Below, piece after piece: positions 13,149-13,362 of a stretch of DNA of 13,362 nt. Under the pieces are notes generated by a model, which worked only from the letters and a program-made list of their open reading frames with translations, made no database searches and was not told where the DNA came from. This stretch comes from Treponema sp. GTDB lineage: Bacteria > Spirochaetota > Spirochaetia > Treponematales > Breznakiellaceae. How positions within the stretch are numbered: the stretch's first letter is position 1; each line of letters begins with the position of its first letter. The stretch covers positions 1 through 13,362 of the forward strand of contig JAISBK010000196.1 of NCBI GenBank assembly GCA_031266255.1, in the 5' to 3' direction. The position numbers and the translations under genes are program-made.

Positions 13149-13214
13149 AGGAACGAAGGGACGTACACCCCATTCCCTTACCACACGGAAATCACGTCGC
13201 CCACCGCAGGTGCG
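13149..13214 (-). repeat. Dispersed intergenic repeat, copy C (inverted relative to B)
   Basis: Read on the minus strand it starts GCGCACCTGCGGTGGGCGAC and ends GTACGTCCCTTCGTTCCT. With copy B it forms an inverted pair about 76 bp apart, able to make a long imperfect hairpin with conserved arms near both ends. It starts 7 nt after the ffh stop, so it is transcribed as the ffh 3' UTR. A tandem CACCTGCG-CACCTGCG lies at its outer edge. Confidence 0.78.
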
Positions 13215-13221
13215 CAGGTGC

Positions 13222-13362
13222 TTATTTGAACCAAGGCTGCATCCGCGCCATCATGGATTGGGATGCAGGATTTCGATTTAGCTTAGTCATCTTTTTCATC
13301 ATGGTACGCATCTTTTCAAATTTCTTGATGAGCCGGGCCACTTCCGCCACCGATGTACCGGA
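13222..13362 (-). CDS. ffh: Signal recognition particle protein Ffh, C-terminal end (partial)
   Basis: The last 46 codons of a gene entering from the right edge. The peptide begins SGTSVAEVARLIKKFEKMR and continues TMMKKMTKLN, ending MQPWFK before TAA (13222-13224). SGTSxxxVxxLLKxFxxM followed by a Met-rich stretch is the conserved 4.5S-RNA-binding end of the Ffh M domain. Ffh with 4.5S RNA targets nascent membrane proteins to FtsY at the membrane. ffh next to rpsP is a common bacterial arrangement. The GTPase domain lies outside the window. Confidence 0.93.
   Translation of the reverse strand, partial: SGTSVAEVARLIKKFEKMRTMMKKMTKLNRNPASQSMMARMQPWFK

Noticed and set aside
12881..13168. 95-codon open frame on the minus strand between ffh and rpsP
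   Set aside because: It runs through the repeat pair, the rpsP promoter and the leader. The composition comes from repeat sequence and no Shine-Dalgarno is evident.
1..13362. tRNA, rRNA, CRISPR array, complete insertion sequence, replication origin
   Set aside because: No cloverleaf with CCA-type end, no regularly spaced repeats, no transposase with terminal inverted repeats and no DnaA-box cluster were seen.

Overview
The window looks like a spirochaete chromosome, most likely a treponeme of the free-living or termite-gut type. This is inferred from protein character (the Rpn-family nuclease with its K/R/E-rich tail, the LoaP-like NusG paralogue, and the order ffh-rpsP-khpA-rimM-trmD-rplS-yraN). 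No database search was possible. Almost everything is on the minus strand. The exceptions are the Rpn gene at the left edge and one small secreted-protein gene in the middle.

Left edge (1-1106): an Rpn/PD-(D/E)XK nuclease gene on the plus strand. A decayed C-terminal piece of a second, diverged paralogue follows in frame after its stop. A 9-bp inverted repeat separates this from the next operon.

Centre-left (1145-7911, minus strand): a tightly packed set of six genes. In transcription order these are a LoaP-type NusG paralogue, a CapD/FlaA1-like nucleotide-sugar 4,6-dehydratase, a DegT/DnrJ/EryC1 sugar aminotransferase, and the three subunits of a xanthine-dehydrogenase-like molybdo-flavoenzyme (Mo subunit, 2Fe-2S subunit, FAD subunit). 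From the dehydratase on, every junction overlaps, so surface-sugar genes and a molybdoenzyme appear to share one mRNA, plausibly under processive antitermination. The Mo subunit lacks some canonical cofactor and catalytic motifs.

Centre (7912-8737): a 385-bp regulatory gap with two candidate promoters for the LoaP operon and one copy of a dispersed repeat. After it comes a small plus-strand gene for a secreted protein. That gene ends exactly where the minus-strand mtnN gene ends, with no spacer.

Right half (8738-13362, minus strand): the end of ffh, then rpsP, khpA, rimM, trmD, rplS, yraN, a small hypothetical ORF, a basic protein with a zinc-knuckle-like motif, and mtnN. These serve protein targeting, ribosome assembly, tRNA m1G37 methylation and S-adenosyl by-product recycling. 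Between ffh and rpsP lie an inverted pair of the dispersed repeat, a strong sigma70-type promoter, a leader hairpin and a self-complementary Shine-Dalgarno region in front of rpsP. I see no tRNA, rRNA, CRISPR array or complete insertion sequence.
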